Below are positions 1-9,615 of a DNA stretch of 44,282 bases, one piece after another. The position numbers and the translations under genes were made by a program. Numbering within the stretch: position 1 is the first letter of the stretch; each line of letters starts with the position of its first letter. Under the pieces are notes generated by a model. That model saw nothing but the letters and a program-made list of their open reading frames with translations, was not told the origin of the DNA and did not search any database. Source of the stretch: Coemansia sp. RSA 1804 (lineage: Eukaryota; Kickxellomycota; Kickxellomycetes; Kickxellales; Kickxellaceae); contig JANBTH010000054.1 in assembly GCA_027578815.1 (NCBI GenBank), positions 1 through 44,282 on the forward strand. Direction: 5' to 3'.

Positions 1-176
1 ACATATACAAGGACGGCAAGGACCCCGTTGCACTGAAAGACGAGGAATATCCCGACTGGCTGTGGACGATTATGGACGAGGCTCCCAAGGAGGGCCTCTC
101 AGAGCGCGAAGGCCAGCGTCTGGAGAGATCCAAGACTATCAAGGAATCCAACTTTATGAAGAGCAAAAAGAAGTAG
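1..176 (+). CDS. MRPL37: mitochondrial ribosomal protein mL54, 3' end only
   Basis: This is the last ~57 codons of a gene whose 5' part lies outside the window. The frame opens at base 3 and ends at TAG 174-176. The translated tail contains KDPVALKDEEYPDWLW, the conserved core of the mL54 family (yeast Mrpl37, human MRPL54), followed by a basic end (MKSKKK). mL54 is a small protein of the mitochondrial large ribosomal subunit. The identification rests on this short motif, which is quite characteristic. A polyadenylation-like AATAAA follows at 339-344. The neighbouring gene on the minus strand converges on it. Confidence 0.8.
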   Translation, partial: IYKDGKDPVALKDEEYPDWLWTIMDEAPKEGLSEREGQRLERSKTIKESNFMKSKKK

Positions 177-338
177 TTCCAGTTGTTTGCAAATAGAAAA
201 ACATACATTAAAATTAAACAGGGCATTTTGTAGAAGGATAATAAGGCGAAAAGATAAAGAAATGCTTACTTTCGATCTCGCAAGGATGTGATAAATGTGG
301 TGCTGTATGCACTGCCGAAGCATTTTTTGTGGTTATGC

Positions 339-344
339 AATAAA
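339..344 (+). terminator. AATAAA polyadenylation-like signal for mL54
   Basis: A canonical AATAAA lies about 160 nt downstream of the mL54 stop codon, close to the 3' end of the convergent gene at 368. The motif is seen directly; its use is inferred. Confidence 0.4.
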
Positions 345-367
345 AACAGAAGCCAGCCTACAGACAA

Positions 368-3233
368 TCATGCCGGGTACGCGCGAGCCTTGCCTTTGTA
401 GTCGCGGCCAGGATACTGGAGTGCTGGAACTGTGCTGTTGTTGTTGTTGTTGCTGTTGGCAGGGCCATTACTGGAGTTGCCGCCGCCTCTTCCTAGGCGT
501 GTATTGGCGGAGGACGATCTAGTGCTAGAACTGCCGCCTGGGCGACTGCCCATTCCCTGCGAGCCGCCATGCCGAGTCTTGGTTGGCTTAGCGGACATCA
601 ATGTTGACTGCTGCAACAGCGTTCGACGCGAGTACTGCAAGTATTCAGACGGGCTCACAGGCCCCTGGGAGGCTGCGGCCTTTGACAGACCAGCGTAGCT
701 GCTTGAATGTCGTAACGAAAGCGACTGGTTGTTTTTGCCTCTTGAAGACCGCGACATTGCTTGCTTTTGGAAGGCAGGAAGTACTGGCGGCTCCGAAAAG
801 GCACTCGTGTCAGGAAGCGTCTTTGTTCTGTGTATCCCACTACCATTCCCACGCTGACTGTCGATATCTCTGTTCCATCCATTTCTGCTGTCTGTGGTGG
901 TGTGACTGTGAGCCAGTGCGTCGGGCATAGACTTTTGCCGTGCCAGCTGTCTCTGGGCAAGGACGCCCGATCGGACAAGCTCTGCCTTCATCTCAGCCTC
1001 AACTGCAAGCTCAGAAAGCCGATCCTGCGTTATATTTAACCGCACCTCCTTATCTACCTCAGGGTCATACCCTTGAAAGGGCATAGTCGATATTCTTCCA
1101 TCCCATTTCTGGGTCTTCTGGGTACCATCTGCAGATGCGCCGGTGTCAACCTTCAATGGCTGTGACGATGAAGAAAAGACAGCCACAGATGCTGAAAGCG
1201 GACGGTCAAAGTACTCCTCATCGATTTCCGAAAACACGCTGTGGTTCTTGAGACGACCAACTGCAGGTTTAGCACCGGATCCTTGTTCATCACTGGCCCA
1301 ATCGGTAAAATCGGCGTTGTCAAGAGTATGTGCTCTGTGCACACTTGCTCCACGGACAGTATCAATGCTGTGGGCACCTCGGTGGCGGTCATTGGAGCTT
1401 GGACCGCTTCCCGCACCTCTTGTTCCCAAAAACACGTCGCCCATGCTGCTTGTGTGTCGATGTGCGCTAGCTGCAGAGGAATTGGAAGAAATGGACGACC
1501 CAGGTGTAGCCAAAGCATTGTGGTAGTTGCTGCTGCTTGGACGACCCAAAACCCCCGCAGCATTCCATAAGATTGGGCCAATGTTTGTGCGGGCATGCGG
1601 CGGCTCCTTTATTAGCTGCACGCTGCGGATCCGCCGGAGAAGAACACGCAGCTCTTCGCGCCGTGCACGTGCTGCTTCGAGTTCGACTGTAGCCATATTC
1701 TCCAGGGCCTTGATCGTGCCATGTGTGCGCTCTCTCTCGTACCTGACAAACTCACGAGTCGCCATGTCGCATGAATCCACGTACTCTTGGTGAGCCAGCT
1801 CCATTTCCCGCTCAGCCTCTGCCTCGACCTCGTTTGCACTCTTCACGGTAGGAGTGTCGCTCGGGTATTTAATGCGGAATGAATTTGCCTTGTACTCAGC
1901 CTGCTGGTGCCGCTGGACAGCCTTCTCGTACATCATCAGCGTCTGTGTTGAGTGGTTCATCACATCCTTGACACAGCCAACCATCATGCAGCAGTACTCG
2001 GTGACAACGTCTACAAAGTTGACGTCCTGCCACACACCCAGCTCCTTTGTAGCCCAGTAGTGCGCCTCTGTTGAGTTTTGCATCAGCGCCACCGATACTT
2101 GCAGACGCTGATGGTCGATGCCTCCTCTATCGCGGCCATAAGAGTCCTTCGAGTCGGCCGTTGTAATACCGTCGACGTCGCATCCATTGCTAGAGAGGCT
2201 GCCAATTACAGTATGGGGCTGTGTTTGCGTGGAATCCCTCAGAGTCAGGGAATCGGCATCAAATGCCTTGGCTATTGCAATCGATGCCTTGACAATGGCT
2301 TTCCCGAGGGATTCTTCCTGCAGATGCATATTCCGAATGGCAGAGGCAAGACCGCATGCTAAATCCTCCATACTCGATATATACTCTCTCCGTCGTTCGT
2401 CCTCGTCCTCGTCATATTCGCTGATCTCTCCAATGGGCGAATAGATCCTGAACCCTCGATCGGTTCCCACCGGACCTGACCCAAAGAGCGTCATGAGAAG
2501 CGAGGAAATGGCGCTTTTAGAGCCAGTTTTCCGATCGCCGTCATCAAACTTTTCAGAAATAAACTGGTCAAACGTAACGCTTTGCGATATATCGTCGCGA
2601 GAACCCAACCGATTGAGCCATCTTTCAATGCGCGCGCGACAACGCTCAACATAGAGCAAGTCCGAATAAGCGCGCTTCACGGATGGGCGCTCCATAAATG
2701 GAGGCAGTACTTGCAGCCGGAACGTTGTTTTAATCTTGTTATATAGCCATTCACATTGTCCCCACGAGCGGTCTATAGTTCGACAGATTCGCGAAGGCTT
2801 ACCAGAGGCTTGATCTGCTGCTGAAGTGGAAGAGCTTTGCTGTCCGCCATGGCTGCTACCTGGACCTAGCGTTCTGCTACTTGTGCGACTCACTGGCACC
2901 GGCACAGAGGATATGTCGTAGTCGGTGATATCAAAGTCGCTTAATGGCGATGTGAGTGGGCTGAGGCTTTTATTGCTGCTACTGCTGCTGCTGCTGGTGT
3001 TGTCTATGGCATCGGCTGTTGTGTGCGCATGCTGAGTTGTCTACAAAGGTTCAATAGACGTAAGTATATAACAAGATGTGGACTGGTTAGTACTGAAGTA
3101 AATGAATAGATAATAATGATGCGTCAGAGAAAGTACACTGGAAAGAAATACTCACCACTTGCTCAAGGTATATGGAAAAGACAATCGAGTCCTGCTTAGG
3201 CTGTGCCCGAAACACTATAAACCGAAAGCGCAT
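368..3233 (-). CDS. PX/BAR-like sorting nexin family protein, two exons
   Basis: Exon 1 is 3233-3156 (26 codons from ATG) and exon 2 is 3040-368, giving about 916 aa. The 115-nt intron starts GTGAGT, has a TACTAAC branch site and ends TTTGTAG; the exons join in phase 0 and an in-frame stop lies upstream of the ATG. After a Ser/Thr-rich linker comes a segment like the second half of a PX domain: CEWLYNKIKTTF, then VLPPFMERP, then RIERWLNRLGSRDDI. A long helical segment follows, with charged heptad-like stretches such as ANEVEAEAEREMELAHQEY, as in SNX-BAR proteins. The last ~400 residues are low-complexity Ser/Asn/Gly-rich, with an Asn run near the C terminus. PX domains bind phosphoinositides and BAR domains shape endosomal membrane. 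The PX N-terminal half is poorly recognisable and may be split by the linker. The gene model is strong, but the exact subfamily (SNX4/SNX41-like or other) is not decided. Confidence 0.7.
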
Positions 3234-4361
3234 TTGCGGGCAAACGACACTGCCTCCCACGCTTTAGTTACGCTTGAGACGGAAAGTAAGTGAGGCGGAA
3301 TAGCGTATCTGCGTTGAGTATGAGCCGATAGCCGCAAAGGGGATAGAGAGACGCAATGAAGAGGCTTTAACTATGCTATTTGTTTTTTGTAGTGGTTCAA
3401 ACAGCTGTGTAACCAAAAGATAGTTAATAGGATTCTACACTGCAAAGCTGATGCGAAGCGAAATGTAAACAGACCAGGTAAAAGAAAAAAGGAGAAGATA
3501 TCCGGATAATGAGCGGGAAGTAAAAGCAGATTCCAAAGAGCTGGTATATAGTATGGCTTTTTCTAAAGGCAAAAAAAAGAAAAGGAAGCAATTAGGATAC
3601 AAAGTATAAAAATCACAGAAAGGAAAACGGGAACGGACTTTTGAACAGTCAGATTATTGCTGGTGATTGTTGTGGTTTTCTTGAGAGCAAAAGATGGGGG
3701 GATATTGCATTTAATGTGGGAGTTAAGAGAATGAGATGGCTAGGGAAGAAAGTGAAGCCTCAAGGAGAGATGGATGGACGCACGAGTTGATTGAACCGTG
3801 AACAAAAGGTAACAGCTCAAGACGAAAGAAACATATAGTAAGCTTTTGCATTACATCGTTGGGACATTAAATCAGTGAGGCGAGCGGTGGAAGAAGAAGG
3901 TCTGGACTGCGTCTTGTGTACTTTTCTCTTGCTGGCACAGTGCAGAAAAGGAGGAATACTAGCGCATGTAAAATGACTACATTTTGCGCCTGGTATTCGC
4001 AGACCATCGGTCCAATGGGATGGAATTGCTTCATTTTTGTCTCTCTCGCCTTCTCCCTCTTTTTTGCTTCACCATCCAAGAAGCGTGGGTTTTATATCCA
4101 TTGTATTGCTGGGACCACACCCATGGTGAAGTAATAGGAATAGCCAAACCACAGCAGGCTGCGTCCGCTATTTGGGCTGTCGAATGTTATTATTAAAAAT
4201 TAGGGTTTCTGGTTATTAAGAAATCAAAACAATAAAACCACTAGACCGTGCAAACATGAAACCAAGGCAGGAGTTAAGAATAGACGCAGAGAATGCAGAA
4301 AAGCGCGCGCATGCGTCTGCTATGCTGTTCTGAGTCTATTTATGGAACAACGCTGCATCTT
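3234..4361. other. intergenic, no gene recognised
   Basis: About 1.1 kb lies between the 5' end of the sorting-nexin gene and the 3' end of the small membrane-protein gene, both on the minus strand. It holds A/G-rich purine tracts and only short open frames (up to ~72 codons) without recognisable similarity or biased codon use. It probably carries the sorting-nexin promoter and leader. Confidence 0.5.
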
Positions 4362-4916
4362 TCAGGTTTGGGGTTTGCTGGAGGACTTTTGCACTTGCTG
4401 CTGCTCATCCAGAAGCTGGAGACGCTTTTTCTGGTAGGCCTGCCTGGTGAAACCGTGCCACATGTACCCAGACAGACCACCAGTGGCTACAGCACACAGA
4501 AAAAGAAATAAGGGTACATATAAGGATGTTAGAAGGCGCAGCGGAACTTTGACTGATGATTTGTGAAGATCCAGAACATCGTACAATCACTAGACCCATG
4601 CTAAAAAAGCATTCTCCGGTTGTCAAAAACAATGCTTACCAGCAGACGAAATAAAGTTTGCCCGTGGCGACAGGCCAAGGGCCTTTTTTCCAAACACCGA
4701 AGCAACAAATATGGCGCTAGCACCGAATATCGCACCTAGCTTGCGCGACTCCCATCTGATCTCGTCGTCACTCAGAATCTACACAGCCAGGAACAGAGAG
4801 TAAAAAAAAACAAGCCCGGCAGAACCGACTCAGCCGATTGATGCACTTGCGCAAAGTGTAGAATGCAAGCAGTAGTCACAGCATTAACCAACCTTTTCTT
4901 TATTTGACGGATCCAT
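4362..4916 (-). CDS. small membrane protein with two predicted TM segments, three exons
   Basis: I assembled this model by splicing: exon 1 4916-4893 (MDPSNKEK), exon 2 4778-4640, exon 3 4486-4362. Total is 95 aa. Intron 2 (153 nt) has GTAAGC, a TTCTAAC branch site and CTGTAG. Intron 1 (114 nt) has a weaker GTTGGT donor and ends GTGTAG. All phases match. The protein has an acidic N terminus (LSDDEIRWESRK), a hydrophobic stretch LGAIFGASAIFVASVFG, a basic loop, a second weaker hydrophobic stretch around FISSAATGGLSGYM, and a Gln/Lys-rich tail. Size and architecture resemble small mitochondrial inner-membrane or assembly-factor proteins. I do not recognise the family and assign no function. Exon 1 is the least certain part. 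Confidence 0.6.
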
Positions 4917-5142
4917 GAATTCTCAGCCTCCTGTCTAGCAAACAGTGGAACAAACCAAAAGTACAAAAGACAAAACAAAAAAAGAGAATAGGCATGAACT
5001 TGCTGACAAAAGCGACGGCCTCGCACCAGATAAAACGATGGCAAGTGGAGAGACAGGACGCAGGGCTAGATGCAGAAGTAAAAGCAGAAGGGTTTTGGGA
5101 TAGAGAAAATTAAGGAATTATTATATTAAATGAAAGATAGAT

Positions 5143-6186
5143 CTACTCATCATCTTCATCTTCATCTTCATCGTCGCTGGCGTCCTCAGCATCGGAATCA
5201 TCAATCAGCATTGGGTAGGAGATGCGGATGCCGTAGACGGCAAAGTCGCCAACCCAGGCGACAATGTAGTGGCGGCCGGGGAAGTGGTAGGACTTGAAGC
5301 TGTCGATGGAAAGGCCGGTGGTTTTCTCCAGCATCTCAACAACCTTGTCCTTGTGCTCGCCCAGCAGCTTGAGGCCGTCAGACGCGGCGTTGACCGAGAC
5401 CTCGCTCTCATCAAACGGAAGCTCCTCGTCAATGTCCACAATGTCGTGGCTGTGTGAGCAGTGTTCGCCATGCTCATGCTCATGCTCTTCTTCCTCATCC
5501 TCTTCATCTTCATCGGCGGCAGCCTTGCCCTTTCCCTTGGAGCCCGCAGCCCCCACCGCCTTTTCCTCATCCTTCGCTTCGTCCGAATCGGAGCCGCTTG
5601 ACTCGTCATCTTCATCGTCATCGCTCTCATCCTCATCCTCATCCTCGCCGTCGTCAACCCAGTCCTCGTCGTCCGAGTCCTCGTAGGTGCAGTCCATCTC
5701 GTGCTCCAGAGCCAGCTTTGCAAACACCACCGGATCCTCGGGCAGCGCCTGGAGGTCCTTCTTGTACATGTGCTTGACATCGATCTGGTACAGGCAGAAC
5801 GGACGCACAAAGATCTTGTCCTCGATCTCGTCCTCTTTGAGCTCAAGCTCCTTGATTGCCTTGACGTCCTCCTCTGACAGCTCGTACGAAATCATCCCAT
5901 CCAGCGACTTGCACAGCCCGCGCACCTCCTCGTCGATGCCGTTGCGAAGCGTCATCGCGCGATGGCGCTCCACCGATGCCCTCTTGTCGTTGGGATCGTA
6001 CGCCATGCCAACCGTCGTCATGTCTGCCGCTATCTTCTCCTGGATGATGCCTGGATACTCGCCATCGTAGTCCTCCGCCTCAAGCGCCTTCTCAATCACC
6101 CCGTCCTTAAACATGTACTCCGTGAATTCGTCGTACCGCTGCTCGTCGGTCTTGCCATCCTTGGCGATCGCCTGGAGATACGACAT
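5143..6186 (-). CDS. uncharacterised acidic protein with His-rich and Asp/Glu-rich tracts
   Basis: Intronless 347-aa protein with ATG at 6186-6184. Residues 1-165 look globular, with motifs such as IFVRPFCLYQIDVKHMYK and LPEDPVVFAKLALEHEMDC. From ~165 to ~240 it is almost all Asp, Glu and Ser, interrupted by a small Ala/Lys/Gly segment. A histidine cluster (EHEHEHGEHCSHSHD) follows at about 235-250. A second folded-looking segment follows (KLLGEHKDKVVEMLEKTTG ... YHFPGRHYIVAWVGDF), and the last 20 residues are again Asp/Glu. Only family resemblance would name it, and I recognise none. The acidic tracts resemble histone chaperones or nucleolar proteins, and the His/Cys cluster could bind metal; both are speculation. 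No signal peptide or membrane segment is visible. Confidence 0.75.
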   Translation of the reverse strand: MSYLQAIAKDGKTDEQRYDEFTEYMFKDGVIEKALEAEDYDGEYPGIIQEKIAADMTTVGMAYDPNDKRASVERHRAMTLRNGIDEEVRGLCKSLDGMISYELSEEDVKAIKELELKEDEIEDKIFVRPFCLYQIDVKHMYKKDLQALPEDPVVFAKLALEHEMDCTYEDSDDEDWVDDGEDEDEDESDDDEDDESSGSDSDEAKDEEKAVGAAGSKGKGKAAADEDEEDEEEEHEHEHGEHCSHSHDIVDIDEELPFDESEVSVNAASDGLKLLGEHKDKVVEMLEKTTGLSIDSFKSYHFPGRHYIVAWVGDFAVYGIRISYPMLIDDSDAEDASDDEDEDEDDE

Positions 6187-6549
6187 TGTTGCTTCTGCTT
6201 GGTCTGGTTTGAGTAGTATTTACTGCTTTAAAGTGGAAGAAAGACACAATGGTTTGCTAACAGACACAAGGGGTGGAGTGAAGGGTGAGAAGGAGGAGAA
6301 AAAAGATGCTGAAATCCAAAACACGCGCTGTTGTTTGCTTTTTTACTTGTTTGTTTTCCCATCACCACAGAAGTAAAAAAAAAGAAAAAAGCAATTTTTT
6401 TTCTGCATCTAAGCCTTGTAAGCTTCGGTGATCCAAATCCGCTGATCGATGAGAGCAATCTTGTTGACTAGGCGCGGGTGAGCTGGGCTTTCAGAAAGAA
6501 CAAGGAAGAAGCTTCAGAAAGAAAATAGCGCCAAAGAGGGGTGCGCCTC
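6187..6549. other. intergenic, minus-strand leader of the acidic-protein gene
   Basis: This 363-nt gap lies between the acidic-protein ATG and the DUF1279 stop. It contains A-rich and T-rich homopolymer tracts around 6370-6400. No gene or RNA was recognised. Confidence 0.5.
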
Positions 6550-7767
6550 CTACTTTAGCTTGCGTCGAATGGCATCCGTTGCTTTTGAAATTGGCTTGTG
6601 GTGCTTAACCGGCGGCGCCGACTTTGGAATCAGCCAGGTCAAACCCCACCTCTGTGCAGTGCGCGCCGACCACGGAAGTATAGCAGCCGTCACCGCCAGC
6701 CGCAGCGGCGTCAGACACTTGTGGACTGCGTAGCCAACCACAAATATAGTCGCCCATCGATCGGCTCCTCCTCCCTGCCCCTCCTCCATGCGCTGTGCCG
6801 CCTTTTGCAGCCGCGGAATGTACTGCCCAAGGTACGAGTTTATCGTGTACACCACGCTGTCGCCGCCTAGCCACACGCCCCACACGCAGATGCTAAGGTC
6901 CACCATCGACACAAGCAGGTACATCAGTATGGCCACGCGTCCATATTGCTGCATCAGTACTTTGAACCGCCCCGGCTTCTTTTCTCCCTGCTGCGGCTCG
7001 CTGTTGCCCTCTTCGGTCTGTCTCTCGCCCGACTCTAGTCTGCTTTCAACGTCCTCGTCATTCTTGTGTCTGCCGCCCTCACTGCTGCTGCCGCTGCCGC
7101 TGCTTATGTTACGCACTCCCATCGTGGACCCAACAGAGGAAACTGTCGATGTCGCTGAAACCGGCGACAATGGCCTGCTGCTGCCTGCTGCTTCCGTAAC
7201 TGGAACAAAGTGGTGCTGAGTCATCTTGCTTGCTAAACACTTGCTGCTATAGCGCGACAAACCTGAAAACGCCCTAGTTGCGAGTAAATTTGCTATTGTA
7301 CTATGTACTGCCTTGTGATTTGTGTTAGGGCTGCGGGCCAATGCAAATGCCAAGAAATACTGATTCCTTCTACTGTGTAACGAAAATAATTTTGCTCCGG
7401 AAGAAAGCGACGAAAAAGATGTGTCTGGTGAAATAGCGGAATAAATATTGTCCACTCGTGCAAGCCTCGCCCAAAAGGCTGTTGCTCCTTTTTCCGATAC
7501 GAAAGAGTCTGGCGCTTTTGTTGCTTTTGCGCCCAGACCCTCCTCTGTGATTATTGCCCGTCCTCTTTGGTGCTCCGAGTGCAGTACCAAGGTGTCTCTC
7601 ACGCCCTTGCTTTTTGGTCTGGATTCTCTGCCGCAAATTGTCGCCAACGCCGCCTCTGCGCCCTTGATCGGCTGTCTGGCCTGCAAACCGGCACCTGGTC
7701 TTGAAAGCCCAGAGGATAGCAGCAGCGCTTTCTTTTGCATGCCAAATTGGAGCACCGAACGCCTCAT
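6550..7767 (-). CDS. DUF1279 mitochondrial membrane protein (FAM210/Nat2-like)
   Basis: Intronless, 405 aa, ATG at 7767-7765. The N-terminal ~190 residues are rich in Arg, Ser and Ala with few acids and include LLATRAFSGLSRYSSK, consistent with a mitochondrial presequence. A Ser/Glu-rich linker follows. Residues ~270-380 are the DUF1279 signature: GRFKVLMQQYGRVAILMYLL then SMVDLSICVWGVWLGGD, a Gly-containing loop, and a second hydrophobic helix ending CLTPLRLAVTAAILP, before a basic tail. The family includes human FAM210A/B and yeast Nat2, mitochondrial inner-membrane proteins whose biochemical role is unsettled. The long, poorly conserved N-terminal third means the start could be internal, for example the Met at residue 10, but the upstream ATG is in frame and in reasonable context. 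Confidence 0.8.
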   Translation of the reverse strand: MRRSVLQFGMQKKALLLSSGLSRPGAGLQARQPIKGAEAALATICGRESRPKSKGVRDTLVLHSEHQRGRAIITEEGLGAKATKAPDSFVSEKGATAFWARLARVDNIYSAISPDTSFSSLSSGAKLFSLHSRRNQYFLAFALARSPNTNHKAVHSTIANLLATRAFSGLSRYSSKCLASKMTQHHFVPVTEAAGSSRPLSPVSATSTVSSVGSTMGVRNISSGSGSSSEGGRHKNDEDVESRLESGERQTEEGNSEPQQGEKKPGRFKVLMQQYGRVAILMYLLVSMVDLSICVWGVWLGGDSVVYTINSYLGQYIPRLQKAAQRMEEGQGGGADRWATIFVVGYAVHKCLTPLRLAVTAAILPWSARTAQRWGLTWLIPKSAPPVKHHKPISKATDAIRRKLK

Positions 7768-8338
7768 GAGAGAATAAAAATAAAATAAAGGTTGAAAAGC
7801 AAGAGCAAGAATGGACGGCCGCTTTACAATCGACGAATTCCCTGCAATAGAAACAGTTGAAATGGGTAGAGCTTTGGATTTGACAAGAAAAGACAGCTAA
7901 ATTTATTTTGACTGCCACAAAAAAGAAAGACAGCTTGGGAAGGAGAGGAAAACCCCCTGGTCTAGATCAGAAAGAAGGTGTAGAAACAATGCCAAGAAAG
8001 ATATCTATGCACTGTGTGTAATTTAGCCCTTTCCTTGTCTCATCAGTCTTACTCTAATGCCATCTCAAGACCTATTCACCCGCCGAAGAATTTCCGTTTT
8101 CCCCTAATTATTTAGATAAGAAAAATTAACCAGTTCATGAAAGTTGTCAACTTCACCAAAAACTAACGTTAAACAGCGGACAGCATATTTACTTTTGGAC
8201 AAAATGCTGCATTTATAGTTGAAGTACATAAAATAGCGCCTGCCTTTTTGACCATTAGACTATGTTTTAGACCGATAAAAGCAAAAAAAAAATAGTACTG
8301 GTCGCATACACCACAGCCTCTTTTGCTTCTTTACAAAA

Positions 8339-8502
8339 TATAAAAGAACTCGGTGTTCAAACCTATCGCGGGACCCTCTCTCTGATCAAGGCTTAGGTCA
8401 GGACAATTCGTGAGACGCGACGCACTACGGAGATAGGACAATCGGAGGGGTTTAAAATCCGCCCCCCACACGACAAGGGGAAAAGTTCACCTTTGTCTGT
8501 TT
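8339..8502. ncRNA. possible non-coding RNA gene (GC-rich island with TATA and T-run)
   Basis: On the plus strand a TATAAAAG (8340-8347) precedes a GC-rich segment of ~120 nt that ends near a TTTT run (8499-8502). The segment contains a possible hairpin CTGATC/GGTCAG around 8382-8401, two copies of AGGACAAT (8400-8407, 8435-8442), and a G-run/C-run pair around 8446-8466. Upstream TATA, compact GC-rich body and T-run resemble Pol III snRNA-type genes. No known RNA family (U1-U6, U3, RNase P/MRP, SRP, 5S, tRNA) could be matched, so this is a weak candidate and its strand is unsure. Confidence 0.2.
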
Positions 8503-9581
8503 TGCTCTTACATTGCTTATTAAAATAAACTTCTCATTTATTGTGTAAACATAAGGTCGGCTTTACCCCCCTCAACAGTGTCATGCCAATCCAATCTACT
8601 TGTATTACGGACCATGCTCAACGTATAGGGTAGACGTACGTGTTGATTTGTATTATTTTCGGTTTGATCTGTTTTGTTTCTCACAAAATGCAGCCTTATA
8701 TTGCAGCGTTGTGCTTTGATTTTCCATTTCACTTTTTTCTTTTCTATTCCTTGCGGTCTATCAATTACATTTCTATTTCGATCACTTTCATTATGGACGT
8801 GTAAATGGCATGTTTTATTTGCATATTAGGAATAAAAGCATTCCTACTCTCTATCAAAATAACTAGTCTCATAAAGTCTGTTCTTGCACTTGGGAATTTC
8901 GTCCAGGCTACTTTAGCTAAAGACGTATACTCACTGGATTGCGTGTGTAGGAACAATAATTCTTCTTGGTCTTGCTATTTTATGATGCAAGCGTTTTTAT
9001 AGTTGTGGATGGTGTGAAATGGATGTTACGAGTCAGGGCATTCTCAACATTTGAATCAGTCAGGGCATCTGCGTGAGATGGTAAAATAACAAACATTGCA
9101 TGGTTACTAAGAAAGCACACCAAATGACCTGACAAACTGGTAGAAGTACTTTAAGCAGTACCGCTCTCTTTACTACCACAGGTTCTGGCTTTGCAGCTAA
9201 ATCGATTTAATAAAGGGAGCTAAAAGGTACCACTACTATGTAAGCTTCTCTTGTATGCTTAGAGCCAGTAAGCCTACGATGCAAAAGTCACAGGTCCTCG
9301 TTTTACTTTACGCTTGCAACATCTTATAGTAAATGCTGCCAAACATCTATTTTTCATTATTCTCCATTGCCAGGAACCTGTGAATTGCAAGCGCACCTGC
9401 CAAATTTCCAATGTACTCCTTCTTTTCCACTCGTATTTTTCTGTGCCTTGTCAAATGCAGCATCATTTTGAATAAAATAGAACAGGTATATTGTGCTACT
9501 AAAATGCCAAAGAACTGATGAATGGTTAGCATTGAGACCCCGTTTGTTGTGTTTGCAATTCTCCTAATGATATTAAATATT

Positions 9582-9587
9582 TTTATT
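9582..9587 (-). terminator. polyadenylation-like signal for the condensin gene
   Basis: On the minus strand AATAAA lies about 30 nt after the TAA/TAG region of the condensin frame, within an AT-rich tail. Position fits a cleavage/polyadenylation signal. Confidence 0.4.
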
Positions 9588-9615
9588 TCAAATATTTCTT
9601 ATTAAACACAAATAT

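Larger units (their letters stand above)
7768..9615. other. 1.8-kb AT-rich intergenic region with one GC-rich block
   Basis: The gap lies between the 5' end of the DUF1279 gene and the 3' end of the condensin gene. Nearly all of it is AT-rich, with no open frame beyond ~65 codons. The exception is a GC-rich stretch at about 8365-8485, described separately as a possible non-coding RNA. A short direct repeat, GTCAGGGCAT, occurs twice near 9032-9068. No tRNA cloverleaf, 5S rRNA or spliceosomal snRNA signature was found by eye. Confidence 0.5.

Noticed and set aside
3867..4196. Short open frames on both strands between the sorting-nexin and small membrane-protein genes
   Set aside because: About 70 codons each, mutually overlapping, no family resemblance.
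8353..8370. tRNA B-box-like GTGTTCAAACC
   Set aside because: No A box, acceptor stem or cloverleaf could be formed around it.
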